NCBI RefSeq assembly: GCF_030694085.1
Contig: NZ_JAUXZE010000082.1
Coordinates: 124,001-188,000, forward strand
Length of the DNA: 64,000 nucleotides
Reading direction: 5' to 3'
From: Tabrizicola sp.
Lineage (GTDB): Bacteria > Pseudomonadota > Alphaproteobacteria > Rhodobacterales > Rhodobacteraceae
Shown here: positions 15,916 to 24,708 of the stretch, piece after piece
Layout of the letters: each line of letters opens with the position of its first letter
Numbering within the stretch: the first letter of the stretch is position 1
Program-made: the position numbers and the translations under genes
Notes under the pieces: generated by a model
Database searches by the model: none
What the model saw: only the letters and a program-made list of their open reading frames with translations
What the model was told of the DNA's origin: nothing

Positions 15916-17085
15916 ATGGCTGACAATCAAAGCTCACTCGGCGGGCACCTGCGCGAAAACGGGATGCTTCTGGCGCTTGTCGCCATCGTGGCGCTGTTTT
16001 CCGTTCTGGTGTCGATGCAGGGCAAACCGATGTTCCTGCAGGCCCCGAACATCACCAACATCTTCCTGCAGAACGGCCACGTCATCATCCTGGCCCTCGG
16101 GATGCTTCTCATCATCGTCGCCGGCCACATCGACCTGTCGGTCGGTTCTGTTGCCGCCTTCACCGGGGCCGTTGCCGCCTATCTTACCGTCGTACTCAAA
16201 CTCCCGATCTCCGTCGTCATCCCCCTGACCCTGATCGTCGGCGGGTTGATCGGCGCCGCCCAGGGTTACTGGGTCGCCTATTGGCGCATCCCGTCGTTCA
16301 TCGTCACCCTCGCAGGGATGCTGGTCTTTCGCGGCGCAACGCTGTGGCTTCTGGGCGGGCAGAACATCGGCCCGTTCCCAAAGGCCTTCCAGGCCATGTC
16401 CTCGGGTTTCATCCCTGACCTGACCGGCATCGGCAAACCCCACGGCCTGACCCTGATCGTCACCGCCATCGCCATCGCCGTGGTGATCTGGATCGGCCTG
16501 CGTTCCCGCGCCCGCGACGCCGAGTTCGGGATCGCCCCGGAACCCACCGGCCTGTTCTGGGGCCGCACCCTGATCATCGCTGCCGCGATGGCCTTCGTCG
16601 GATGGCAACTCGCCAGCTTCCGGGGTCTGCCGAACGTGTTGATCGTGCTGGCCGCTCTGACCATCCTTTACGCCTTCTTCACCGAGAACACCGTCCAGGG
16701 CCGCCGGATCTATGCCGTCGGCGGCAACTACAAGGCTGCCAAGCTGTCGGGCATCCAGACCGAACGGCTGGTCTTCTTCTGCTTCGTCAACATGGGCGTC
16801 CTCGCCGCGCTGGCCGGGATGATGGTCACCGCCCGCCTGAACTCTGCGACCCCCAAGGCCGGCACCGGGTTCGAGCTTGACGCCATCGCCGCCGTCTTCA
16901 TCGGCGGGGCATCGATGGCTGGTGGCTCGGGCAAGATCATCGGCGTCGTGATCGGAGCGCTGATCATGGGCGTGATGAACATGGGCATGTCGATCCTTGG
17001 GGTTGGCATCGACTACCAGCAGATGATCAAGGGCCTGGTCCTCCTCGCCGCCGTCATCTTCGACGTCTACAACAAGAACAAGTGA
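15916..17085 (+). CDS. gguB: Multiple-sugar ABC transporter permease GguB
   Basis: 389-aa BPD_transp_2 permease with about ten or more membrane segments. The motifs LIIVAGHIDLSVGSVAAFTG, YAVGGNYKAAKLSGI and AIAAVFIGGASMAGGSGKIIG are those of GguB/MmsB. The middle of the protein has the longer central loop typical of this subgroup. It starts right after the gguA stop and overlaps gguC by a GTGA junction. Confidence 0.92.
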   Translation: MADNQSSLGGHLRENGMLLALVAIVALFSVLVSMQGKPMFLQAPNITNIFLQNGHVIILALGMLLIIVAGHIDLSVGSVAAFTGAVAAYLTVVLKLPISVVIPLTLIVGGLIGAAQGYWVAYWRIPSFIVTLAGMLVFRGATLWLLGGQNIGPFPKAFQAMSSGFIPDLTGIGKPHGLTLIVTAIAIAVVIWIGLRSRARDAEFGIAPEPTGLFWGRTLIIAAAMAFVGWQLASFRGLPNVLIVLAALTILYAFFTENTVQGRRIYAVGGNYKAAKLSGIQTERLVFFCFVNMGVLAALAGMMVTARLNSATPKAGTGFELDAIAAVFIGGASMAGGSGKIIGVVIGALIMGVMNMGMSILGVGIDYQQMIKGLVLLAAVIFDVYNKNK

Positions 17086-18086
17086 GCCTCGCCATGCATC
17101 TCTCCACCGTCAAGGGCGTCGGCCCTGTCGTCCGTGAAGGCTCCGAAGCCCGGATCGTGCGCAACACCGCCTCGATCTACGAACTGGCGTCCGCTGCCAT
17201 CGCGGGGAACGGGCTTCAAGGGGAAATCGCCCGTCGCGGCCTCGGCGAAACCGTGGACCTGACCCGCGCGACCTTCGACCTTCCGGTCAGCCACCCCGAC
17301 CCGGCGCACCTGCACCTGACCGGGACCGGCCTGACGCACCTCGGCTCTGCCTCTGCCCGTGACGCGATGCACGCCAAGCTGGCCAGCGCTGCGCAGCACG
17401 CAAACTCTGAATCTGCGGAAACCCTGACCGACAGCATGAAGATGTTCCGCATGGGCCTTGAAGGTGGCCGCCCTGGCGCCGGGGAAGTGGGCGCGCAGCC
17501 CGAATGGTTCTACAAGGGCAACGGCCATGCCGCTGTCGCCCCCGGTGCGGCCCTGGAAGCCCCCGGCTTTGCCGAGGACGGCGGCGAGGAACCGGAAATC
17601 GCCGGCATCTACCTGATCGGTCCCGACGGCACCCCGCACCGCATCGGCTGGGCGCTGGGCAACGAGTTTTCCGACCACATCACCGAACGGGTGAACTACC
17701 TCTGGCTTGCCCACTCCAAACTCCGCGTCGCATCCTACGGACCGGAAATCCTCGTCGGCGAACTCCCCGCCGACGTGCGCGGCCACTCCCGCATCCTCCG
17801 CGACGGCAGGACCCTGTGGGAAAAGCCCTTCCTTTCGGGCGAAGCCAACATGTCCCACACCCTCGCCAACCTGGAACATCACCACTTCAAGTACGACATC
17901 TTCCGCCAGCCAGGCGACCTGCATGTCCACTACTTCGGCACCGCCACGCTGTCCTTCGCCGACGGCATCAAGACCCAACCCGGCGACACGTTCGAGATCG
18001 AGGTCCCCGACTTCGGCCAGCCCCTGCGCAACACCCTGGCCTTCGCGCCGAAGACCCAGGGCGCGACCAAAGTTCACCCGCTGTAA
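17082..18086 (+). CDS. gguC: GguC / AraD1-family FAH-fold protein (probable 2-keto-3-deoxy-L-arabonate dehydratase)
   Basis: 334 aa. C-terminal fumarylacetoacetate-hydrolase fold, with IYLIGPDGTPHRIGWALGNEFSDHITE, a LRVASYGPEI segment and a GDTFEIEVPDFGQPL end. GguC sits with gguAB in Agrobacterium without an assigned job. FAH-fold proteins of the AraD1 group dehydrate 2-keto-3-deoxy-L-arabonate to ketoglutarate semialdehyde, which fits the neighbours exactly: arabonate dehydratase next door and the semialdehyde dehydrogenase downstream. The GTG at 17082 gives a coupled GTGA start; an ATG at 17094 is the alternative. Confidence 0.8.
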   Translation: MSLAMHLSTVKGVGPVVREGSEARIVRNTASIYELASAAIAGNGLQGEIARRGLGETVDLTRATFDLPVSHPDPAHLHLTGTGLTHLGSASARDAMHAKLASAAQHANSESAETLTDSMKMFRMGLEGGRPGAGEVGAQPEWFYKGNGHAAVAPGAALEAPGFAEDGGEEPEIAGIYLIGPDGTPHRIGWALGNEFSDHITERVNYLWLAHSKLRVASYGPEILVGELPADVRGHSRILRDGRTLWEKPFLSGEANMSHTLANLEHHHFKYDIFRQPGDLHVHYFGTATLSFADGIKTQPGDTFEIEVPDFGQPLRNTLAFAPKTQGATKVHPL

Positions 18087-18096
18087 GAGGCCAGAG

Positions 18097-19842
18097 ATGA
18101 CCAAGTTCAAACCCGCCCCCTGGCCCCGCAAGCTGCGTTCGCAGGAATGGTTCGCCGGCACTTCGAAGGACGCGATCTACCACCGCAGCTGGATGAAGAA
18201 CCAGGGCCTGCCCGCCGACCTTTTCGACGGCCGCCCGGTGATCGGCATCCTCAACACCTTCTCCGAGCTCAACCCCTGCAACGCCCACCTCAACGACCTC
18301 GCCGAACGCGTCAAACACGGAGTCTATGAGGCTGGCGGTTTCCCCGTCATCGTCCCGGTCTTCAGCGTCAGCGAATCCGGCTTCCGCCCCACCGCGATGA
18401 TGTTCCGCAACCTCGCCGCGATGGCGGTCGAGGAAACCATCCGTGGCCAGCAGATGGACGGTGTCGTCTGCCTTGTCGGTTGCGACAAGACCACGCCGTC
18501 GCTCCTGATGGGCGCGGCATCCTGCGACCTGCCCACCATCATGGTCTCCGGCGGTCCGATGCTGAACGGCTACTTCCGCGGCGAACGCGTCGGCTCTGGC
18601 ACCCATCTCTGGAAGTTCTCCGAGGCTGTCAAAGCCGGGGAAATGACCGCCGAGGAGTTCGTCGAGGCCGAAGCTTCGATGTCCCGCTCGCCAGGCTCCT
18701 GCAACACGATGGGTACCGCCTCCACGATGGCCAGCATGGTCGAAGCCCTCGGCATGACCCTCTCCGGCAACGCCGCGATCCCCGCTGTCGACAGCCGCCG
18801 CCGCGTGATGGCGCACCTCACCGGCCGCCGCATCGTGCAGATGGTCAAGGACGACCTCAAACCCTCCGACATCCTGACGCGCGAGGCGTTCCAGAACGCC
18901 ATCCGCGCCAACGCCGCCATTGGCGGATCGACCAACGCCGTGATCCACCTTCTTGCCATCGCCGGTCGCTGCGGCATCGACCTGACGCTGAACGACTGGG
19001 ACGAATGGGGCCGCGACGTGCCCACGATCGTCAACCTGATGCCGTCGGGCAAATACCTGATGGAGGAATTCTTCTACGCCGGTGGCCTTCCCGCCGTCAT
19101 GAAGCGGCTGGGCGAGGCGGGCCTTCTGAACAAGGACGCGCTGACCGTCTCGGGCGGCGGCGTCTGGGACGAGGTGAAGGATGTCCGCAGCCACAACGAC
19201 GACGTGATCCTGCCCGCCGACAAGGCGCTGACCCAGTCGGGCGGCATCGTCGTCGTGAAGGGCAACCTTGCGCCGGACGGGGCGGTCCTGAAGCCATCTG
19301 CCGCCACCCCGGCCCTGATGCAGCACCGTGGCCGCGCCGTCGTGTTCGAGGATATCGACGACTACAAGGCCCGGATCGAGGATGAGGCGCTGGATATCGA
19401 CGAAACCTGCGTCATGGTCCTGAAGAACTGCGGCCCGCGCGGATACCCGGGAATGGCCGAGGTCGGAAACATGGGCCTGCCGCCCAAGGTCCTGCGCAAG
19501 GGCATCACCGACATGGTCCGCATCTCGGACGCCCGCATGTCGGGCACCGCCTATGGCACGGTGGTCCTGCACACCTCGCCCGAGGCCGCGCGCGGTGGCC
19601 CGCTGGCCGTGGTCCGTTCCGGTGACTTCATCGAGCTGGACGTCGCCAATCGCCGCCTGCACCTCGACATCCCGGACGAGGAACTCGCCGCCCGCCTCGC
19701 TGCGTGGAAGCCGGCCGTCGAACCGCCCAGCGGGGGTTATGCCAAGCTTTACCACGACCACGTCCAGGGTGCCGACAAGGGGGCCGACATGGACTTCCTG
19801 ATCGGCTGCCGGGGCAACGCGGTGGCCCGCGAAAGCCACTGA
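18097..19842 (+). CDS. L-arabonate dehydratase (IlvD/Edd family)
   Basis: 581 aa, the length of sugar-acid dehydratases such as arabonate dehydratase (EC 4.2.1.25). The iron-sulfur ligand motifs are GCDKTTPSLLMGAASC and GSCNTMGTASTMA, with SGGPMLNG between them and the C-terminal RISDARMSGTAYG motif. It converts L-arabonate (or D-galactonate/D-fuconate) to the 2-keto-3-deoxy acid. It begins 10 bp after gguC in the same operon. The more distant DHAD function (branched-chain amino acids) is unlikely because of length and neighbours. Confidence 0.88.
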   Translation: MTKFKPAPWPRKLRSQEWFAGTSKDAIYHRSWMKNQGLPADLFDGRPVIGILNTFSELNPCNAHLNDLAERVKHGVYEAGGFPVIVPVFSVSESGFRPTAMMFRNLAAMAVEETIRGQQMDGVVCLVGCDKTTPSLLMGAASCDLPTIMVSGGPMLNGYFRGERVGSGTHLWKFSEAVKAGEMTAEEFVEAEASMSRSPGSCNTMGTASTMASMVEALGMTLSGNAAIPAVDSRRRVMAHLTGRRIVQMVKDDLKPSDILTREAFQNAIRANAAIGGSTNAVIHLLAIAGRCGIDLTLNDWDEWGRDVPTIVNLMPSGKYLMEEFFYAGGLPAVMKRLGEAGLLNKDALTVSGGGVWDEVKDVRSHNDDVILPADKALTQSGGIVVVKGNLAPDGAVLKPSAATPALMQHRGRAVVFEDIDDYKARIEDEALDIDETCVMVLKNCGPRGYPGMAEVGNMGLPPKVLRKGITDMVRISDARMSGTAYGTVVLHTSPEAARGGPLAVVRSGDFIELDVANRRLHLDIPDEELAARLAAWKPAVEPPSGGYAKLYHDHVQGADKGADMDFLIGCRGNAVARESH

Positions 19843-19886
19843 TGACACGCGCAGCGTCGGTCACCACGACTGCCGCTGCGCCCAGG

Positions 19887-19927
19887 CCCCCCCTCTCCCC
19901 TGGGGGGAGAAGGATGGGGTGAGGGGG
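19887..19927. repeat. GC-rich palindromic dispersed repeat, copy 2
   Basis: A CCCCCTCTCCCC-T-GGGGGGAGAAGG core followed by a GGGGTGAGGGGG tail, aligning with the copy at 2971-3011. It lies in the 129-bp gap between the dehydratase and galactose dehydrogenase genes and may stop or slow transcription within the operon. Confidence 0.7.
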
Positions 19928-19971
19928 AACCCGCCCAAGCCCACTAACTCCGCCAAAGGAAAGGCGACCCC

Positions 19972-20892
19972 ATGACCCGCACCAAAGTCGCCCTCGTCGG
20001 CATCGGCAAAATCGCCCTCGACCAGCACGTCCCCGCGTTGAACGCCTCCTCCGACTGGGAGCTTGCCGCCACCGTCAGCCGCAGCGGCAAGGTTGACGGC
20101 ATCCCCGCTTTTACCGACTTCGCCACCTTCCTGGCCGAGCGTCCCGACATCCCCGTCGTCTCGCTCTGCATGCCCCCCGTCCCGCGCTACGCCTATGCCG
20201 AAGCGGCGCTCGCAGCCGGCCGACACGTCATGCTGGAAAAACCCCCGGGCGCCACCCTCGCCGAAGTCCACGCCCTCGAAGCGATGGCCATATCCAAAGG
20301 TCTCACTCTCTACGCCACCTGGCACAGCCGCATGGCCCACGCCGTCGCCCCCGCGAAAGCCTGGCTTGCCGACAAGACCATCCGACAAGCCCACATTACC
20401 TGGCGCGAGGACGTCCGCAAATGGCACCCTGGCCAGGACTGGGTCTTCCAGCCCGGCGGCATGGGCGTCTTCGACCCCGGCATCAACGCCCTCTCGATCC
20501 TGACCGAGATCCTCCCGCGCCCCGTCCACCTGACCCGCGCCACGCTCGAATTCCCGTCGAACCGCCAGACCCCCATCGCCGCCCAGCTCACCTTCTCTGG
20601 CAACGTCACCGCCGATTTCGACTGGCGCCAGGAAGGCCCCCAGACCTGGGACATCGACATCCAGACCGACCGGGGCCACCTCGCCCTCCGCATGGGCGGC
20701 AATGTGCTGGAGATCGACGGCAAACCCTCCGCTGGCGAAAACACCATCATGGGCGAATACCCCGCCCTCTACGCCCGGATGGCCGACCTCGTCCGCACCG
20801 GCACCTCGGACGTCGACCTCTCCCCGATGGTCCACGTCGCCGACGCCCTGACCCTTGGCGAACGGCTCACCACCGACGCCTTCGACTTCTAA
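19972..20892 (+). CDS. D-galactose/L-arabinose 1-dehydrogenase (Gfo/Idh/MocA family)
   Basis: 306 aa. The Rossmann motif VALVGIGKIALDQHVPAL is at the N-terminus, followed by LCMPPVPRYAYAEAAL, the EKPPGATLAEVHALE motif with the catalytic lysine, and WREDVRKWHPGQDWVFQPGGMGVFDPGINALSIL. This is the galactose dehydrogenase / L-arabinose 1-dehydrogenase pattern: the aldose is oxidised at C1 to a lactone. A lactonase is not seen in this cluster, so it is elsewhere or the lactone opens spontaneously. The start follows an AAAGGAAAGG ribosome site. Confidence 0.85.
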   Translation: MTRTKVALVGIGKIALDQHVPALNASSDWELAATVSRSGKVDGIPAFTDFATFLAERPDIPVVSLCMPPVPRYAYAEAALAAGRHVMLEKPPGATLAEVHALEAMAISKGLTLYATWHSRMAHAVAPAKAWLADKTIRQAHITWREDVRKWHPGQDWVFQPGGMGVFDPGINALSILTEILPRPVHLTRATLEFPSNRQTPIAAQLTFSGNVTADFDWRQEGPQTWDIDIQTDRGHLALRMGGNVLEIDGKPSAGENTIMGEYPALYARMADLVRTGTSDVDLSPMVHVADALTLGERLTTDAFDF

Positions 20893-20903
20893 AGGAGACC
20901 ACC

Positions 20904-22412
20904 ATGCTGACCGGAAAACACCTGATCGCGGGCAACTGGGTCGGGAACGACCAGACCTTCGCCTCCTCCCCCGCCCACGGCCCCTCGCACGACTTCTCCG
21001 TCGGCACCCCGGCCCACGTGACCGCCGCCTGTGACGCCGCCGAGGCCGCCTTCCCTGCCTATTCCGCAAAGACCCGCGCCGATCGCGCCGCCTTCCTGAA
21101 TCGCATCGCTGACGAGATCGAAGCGCGCGGGGCCGAGATCACCGAAATCGGCACCCAGGAAACCGGCCTCCCCACGGCGCGCCTCGAAGGCGAACGCGGC
21201 CGCACGACCATGCAGCTGCGCCTCTTCGCGACCCATATCCTCAAGGACGACTGGCTCGACCGCCGCCACGACGCCGCGCTGCCCGACCGCCAACCCGCCC
21301 CTCGCCCGGACATCAAACTTCTGCAGCGCCCCATCGGCCCCGTCGCCGTCTTCGGAGCATCCAACTTCCCGCTCGCCTTCTCCACCGCCGGGGGTGACAC
21401 CGCCTCGGCCCTCGCCGCCGGCTGCCCCGTGGTGGTCAAAGGCCACTCCGCCCACCCCGGCACCGGAGAAATCGTCGCCCAGGCAATCGATGCGGCGATA
21501 AAGGCCTGCGACATGCCACCCGGCACCTTCTCCCTGGTCCAGGGCGGCAAGCGCGACGTCGGCGAGGCGCTCGTCCAGCACCCCTGCATCAAGGCCGTCG
21601 GCTTCACCGGATCGCTGGCGGGGGGCCGCGCCCTCTTCAACCTCTGCGCCGCCCGCCCCGAACCGATCCCCTTCTTCGGCGAACTGGGCAGCGTGAACCC
21701 CATGTTCCTCCTTCCCGCCGCCCTTGCTGCACGGGGCGAGGCCATCGCCAAAGGCTGGGCCGGGTCGCTGACGATGGGCGCAGGCCAGTTCTGCACCAAC
21801 CCCGGCATTGCCGTCCTGATCGACGGACCCGAAGCGGACGCCTTTGTTGAAACCTCAAAGACCGCCGTCAGCGCCATCGGCCCGCAAACCATGCTGACCG
21901 ACGGCATCGCTGACGCCTACCGCCAGGGCCGCGACCGCGTGGCCGCAGGCAACGGGGTCCGCTCTGTCCTGACCACCACTTGCGATCTGCGCAATGCCAC
22001 CCCCTACCTCTTCGAGGTCTCAGGGCAAGACTGGCTCGCAAACCACGCCCTCGCCGAAGAGGTCTTCGGCCCCCTCGGCCTGATCGTCCGGGTCCGCCAC
22101 GCATCGGAAATGCAGGACATCGCCCGCAGCCTGCAAGGCCAGCTCACCTGCACACTGCACCTCGACGACGCCGACACCGACCTTGGCCGCGCCCTGATGC
22201 CGATCCTCGAACGCAAAGCCGGCCGCCTCCTTGCCAACGGCTTCCCCACGGGGGTGGAAGTCGTCGACTCCCAGGTTCACGGCGGCCCGTACCCGGCCTC
22301 GACCAACTTCGGCGCGACCTCCGTGGGCACCATGTCGATCCGCCGCTGGCTGCGCCCGGTGGCTTACCAGAACATGCCCGACGCCCTTCTTCCGCTAGAC
22401 TGGGCCAAGTGA
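20904..22412 (+). CDS. 2,5-dioxovalerate (alpha-ketoglutarate semialdehyde) dehydrogenase
   Basis: 502-aa aldehyde dehydrogenase. Cofactor and active-site elements are GPVAVFGASNFPLAF, VVVKGHSAHPGTGE, FTGSLAGGRAL, the general-base Glu in PFFGELGSVNP and the nucleophile Cys in GAGQFCTNPG. The overall pattern is the KGSADH branch, which differs from classical ALDH in the VKGH and FGELGS segments. It oxidises ketoglutarate semialdehyde to 2-oxoglutarate. The same intermediate arises in hydroxyproline breakdown, encoded at 29049-32194, so one enzyme may serve both pathways. AAAGGAGA precedes the ATG. Confidence 0.9.
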   Translation: MLTGKHLIAGNWVGNDQTFASSPAHGPSHDFSVGTPAHVTAACDAAEAAFPAYSAKTRADRAAFLNRIADEIEARGAEITEIGTQETGLPTARLEGERGRTTMQLRLFATHILKDDWLDRRHDAALPDRQPAPRPDIKLLQRPIGPVAVFGASNFPLAFSTAGGDTASALAAGCPVVVKGHSAHPGTGEIVAQAIDAAIKACDMPPGTFSLVQGGKRDVGEALVQHPCIKAVGFTGSLAGGRALFNLCAARPEPIPFFGELGSVNPMFLLPAALAARGEAIAKGWAGSLTMGAGQFCTNPGIAVLIDGPEADAFVETSKTAVSAIGPQTMLTDGIADAYRQGRDRVAAGNGVRSVLTTTCDLRNATPYLFEVSGQDWLANHALAEEVFGPLGLIVRVRHASEMQDIARSLQGQLTCTLHLDDADTDLGRALMPILERKAGRLLANGFPTGVEVVDSQVHGGPYPASTNFGATSVGTMSIRRWLRPVAYQNMPDALLPLDWAK

Positions 22413-22413
22413 G

Positions 22414-23430
22414 ATGACTGCCCCCACCGCCATCGGCCAGATCGAAGGCCGCGAGGTCCACGCGGTCACCCTGAAAAGCGACGGCCTCAGCCTGAAGCTC
22501 CTGACCTGGGGTGCCCGCCTGGCCGAGCTTTGGGTTCCCGACCGCCAGGGGACCCTGGCCGACATCGTCCTCGGTCAGGACAGCATGGAGAACTGGCAGA
22601 CCCACGGCACCTATATCGGCGCCACCTGCGGTCGCTACGGCAACCGCATCGCCGGGGGCCGCTTCACCCTTGACGGGCGCGTGGTGCAGCTGGACCAGAA
22701 CGAATCCGCCCAGCACCTGCACGGCGGCTCAAAGGGCCTCGACCTGAAGGTCTGGGACATCGAAAGCCAGTCCGACCGCCACGTCACCTTCACCACCACC
22801 TCCCCGGATGGCGACATGGGCTATCCCGGCACCTTGACCGCCCGGACGACCTACCGGATCGACCAGGGACTACAGATCGAGATGGAGGCGACCACTGACG
22901 CCCCCACCATCGTCAACCTGGTGAACCACGCCTACTTCAACCTTGCGGGCCACGGCTCGGGCGACATCCTTGGGCAGCAGCTACAGGTCGAGGCCGGGTT
23001 CTATCTGCCCGTCGACGACCGCCTTATCCCGACGGGTGAGGTTCTGACCGTCACCGGAACGCCCTTCGACTTCCGTGCGACAAGGCCCATCGGGCAGGAC
23101 CTGCCGGGGCAGGGGGGCTTCGATCACAATCTTTGCCTCTCTGGCCCCTTGGGCACCAACGGCCTCCGCCGTTGCCTGCAAGCTTACGATCCCGCCTCGG
23201 GTCGACGGATGCGGCTCTCCACCACGGAACCCGGCCTGCAGTTCTACACAGGCGCGCATTTCGACCAGACGCCGGGCAAGGGCGGCGCGCGCTACCCCCG
23301 CTTCGCAGGCTTTGCGGCCGAAACCCAACGCTTCCCTGATTCGCCGAATCGCCCGCAGTTTCCCTCCGCGCGGCTTGATCCGGGCTACCGCTACCGTCAC
23401 GTGATGCACTTCGATTTCAGTCCGGCTTGA
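22414..23430 (+). CDS. galM: Aldose 1-epimerase (mutarotase)
   Basis: 338 aa. It interconverts alpha and beta anomers of galactose, arabinose and other aldoses, feeding the correct anomer to the dehydrogenase two genes upstream. Recognised from ATCGRYGNRIAGGRF, QLDQNESAQHLHGGSKGLD, VNHAYFNLAGHGSGDILGQQL (catalytic His), PVDDRLIPTGE and the C-terminal FAGFAAETQRFPDSPNRPQF. The ATG follows the previous stop by one base, so it is the last gene of the chvE operon. Confidence 0.93.
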   Translation: MTAPTAIGQIEGREVHAVTLKSDGLSLKLLTWGARLAELWVPDRQGTLADIVLGQDSMENWQTHGTYIGATCGRYGNRIAGGRFTLDGRVVQLDQNESAQHLHGGSKGLDLKVWDIESQSDRHVTFTTTSPDGDMGYPGTLTARTTYRIDQGLQIEMEATTDAPTIVNLVNHAYFNLAGHGSGDILGQQLQVEAGFYLPVDDRLIPTGEVLTVTGTPFDFRATRPIGQDLPGQGGFDHNLCLSGPLGTNGLRRCLQAYDPASGRRMRLSTTEPGLQFYTGAHFDQTPGKGGARYPRFAGFAAETQRFPDSPNRPQFPSARLDPGYRYRHVMHFDFSPA

Positions 23431-23561
23431 CCATTGGGCTTTGCTGCCGCAGCGCAGCAGGTCCGAACCTGCCAGAACACCTTGAGAAGGAACAGTTTCG
23501 ACCGCCCACCCGCGCACGCGCAGCATGCCCACACGCCTCCGTGAACGGACTTCTTGCATAT

Positions 23562-23570
23562 AGTAATACT
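23562..23570. promoter_or_regulatory. Candidate operator AGTA-A-TACT upstream of ytfQ
   Basis: AGTAATACT is an inverted repeat with a one-base centre, inside an AT-rich patch (23551-23580) that stands out in GC-rich DNA. It lies 62 bp before the ytfQ ATG. Short, one-base-spaced palindromes are common for FadR-type GntR regulators, and such a gene ends this operon (28244-28963). Confidence 0.4.
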
Positions 23571-23631
23571 TTTGCTAACGTCTGCTCAGCCACCCGAGGA
23601 GAGTGGCCAAAGTTTCCACTGGGAGGAAATC

Positions 23632-24603
23632 ATGAACGTTATCAAGACTCTCGCGCTTGGCGCGGGACTGGCCAGCTTGTTGCTTTCGGCTGCCTATGCC
23701 GAGGGCCTGCAAGGCAAAGTCATCGGCTTCTCGCAGATCGGCTCTGAATCCGGCTGGCGCGCCGCCGAGACTTCGGTGACCAAGGCCGAAGCCGAGGCTC
23801 GTGGCATCGACCTGAAATTTGCCGACGCGCAGCAGAAGCAGGAAAACCAGATCAAGGCGATCCGTGGCTTCATCGCCCAGGGCGTCGACGCGATCCTGGT
23901 GGCCCCGGTGGTCGCGACGGGTTGGGAAGAGGTCCTGACCGAAGCCAAGGAAGCGGGCATCCCCGTCGTGCTTCTGGACCGTGGCATCGAGGCGCCGGAA
24001 GATCTGTATCTGACTTCGGTCGCATCGGACCAGGTCAAGGAGGGTCGCGTTGCTGGTGAATGGCTGGTCGCCAACGTCGGTGACAAGCAGTGCAACGTGG
24101 TCGAGCTGCAAGGGACTGTCGGCTCCTCGCCCGCGATCAACCGCAAGCAGGGCTTCGAAGAGGCACTGGCGGGCAAGGCGAACCTCACCCTCACCCGCAG
24201 CCAGACCGGCGACTTCACCCGCTCCAAGGGCAAGGAAGTCATGGAAGGCTTCATCAAGGCCGAAGACGGCGGCAAGAACATCTGCGCGGTCTATGCCCAC
24301 AACGACGACATGGCCGTGGGCGCGATCCAGGCGATCAAGGACGCAGGCCTGAAGCCGGGCAGCGACATCCTGGTCGTGTCGATCGACGCCGTGCCCGACA
24401 TCTTCGCCGCAATGGTCGCCGGTGAGGCGAACGCCACGGTCGAACTGACCCCCAACATGGCCGGCCCCGCCTTCGATGCGCTGCAAGCCTATTGGGACGC
24501 AGGCACCGAGCCGCAGAAGTTCATCATCACCGAGTCGAAGCTTTATACCCCCGCGGATGATCCGCAGGGCGAATACGACCGCCGCAAAGGCCTTGGCTAC
24601 TAG
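23632..24603 (+). CDS. ytfQ: Periplasmic sugar-binding protein, YtfQ-like
   Basis: 323-aa ribose-binding-fold protein. The signal peptide is ~23 residues (ending SAAYA). The mature start LQGKVIGFSQIGSESGWRAAE and the following QENQIKAIRGFIAQGVDAILVAPVV, VAGEWLV and YAHNDDMAVGAIQAIKDAG are the YtfQ (galactofuranose-type) pattern. A GGGAGGAAAT ribosome site precedes the ATG at 23632. First gene of a YtfQ-YtfR-YtfT-YjfF importer operon. Confidence 0.9.
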   Translation: MNVIKTLALGAGLASLLLSAAYAEGLQGKVIGFSQIGSESGWRAAETSVTKAEAEARGIDLKFADAQQKQENQIKAIRGFIAQGVDAILVAPVVATGWEEVLTEAKEAGIPVVLLDRGIEAPEDLYLTSVASDQVKEGRVAGEWLVANVGDKQCNVVELQGTVGSSPAINRKQGFEEALAGKANLTLTRSQTGDFTRSKGKEVMEGFIKAEDGGKNICAVYAHNDDMAVGAIQAIKDAGLKPGSDILVVSIDAVPDIFAAMVAGEANATVELTPNMAGPAFDALQAYWDAGTEPQKFIITESKLYTPADDPQGEYDRRKGLGY

Positions 24604-24620
24604 GTTTCCTCGCCAAGGCG

Positions 24621-24681
24621 CCGCCGGGCGAAGCTGAGGGGCTTCGCCCGGCGGAATTGCTTTATCCGCCGGTTCGGCGGA
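24621..24681 (+). terminator. Two stem-loops between ytfQ and ytfR
   Basis: A perfect 14-bp stem, CCGCCGGGCGAAGC (24621-24634) with GCTTCGCCCGGCGG (24641-24654) around a 6-base loop, is followed by a second 6-bp stem TCCGCC/GGCGGA (24665-24681). There is no T-run, so mRNA protection and reduced downstream expression are more likely than full termination. Confidence 0.65.
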
Positions 24682-24708
24682 CAGTTGCGGGGCAGGGGGG
24701 AAGACGCG

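Noticed and set aside
17968..19848. Minus-strand open frame of 626 codons opposite arabonate dehydratase
   Set aside because: Complete overlap with a strongly conserved IlvD/Edd gene and no domain of its own.
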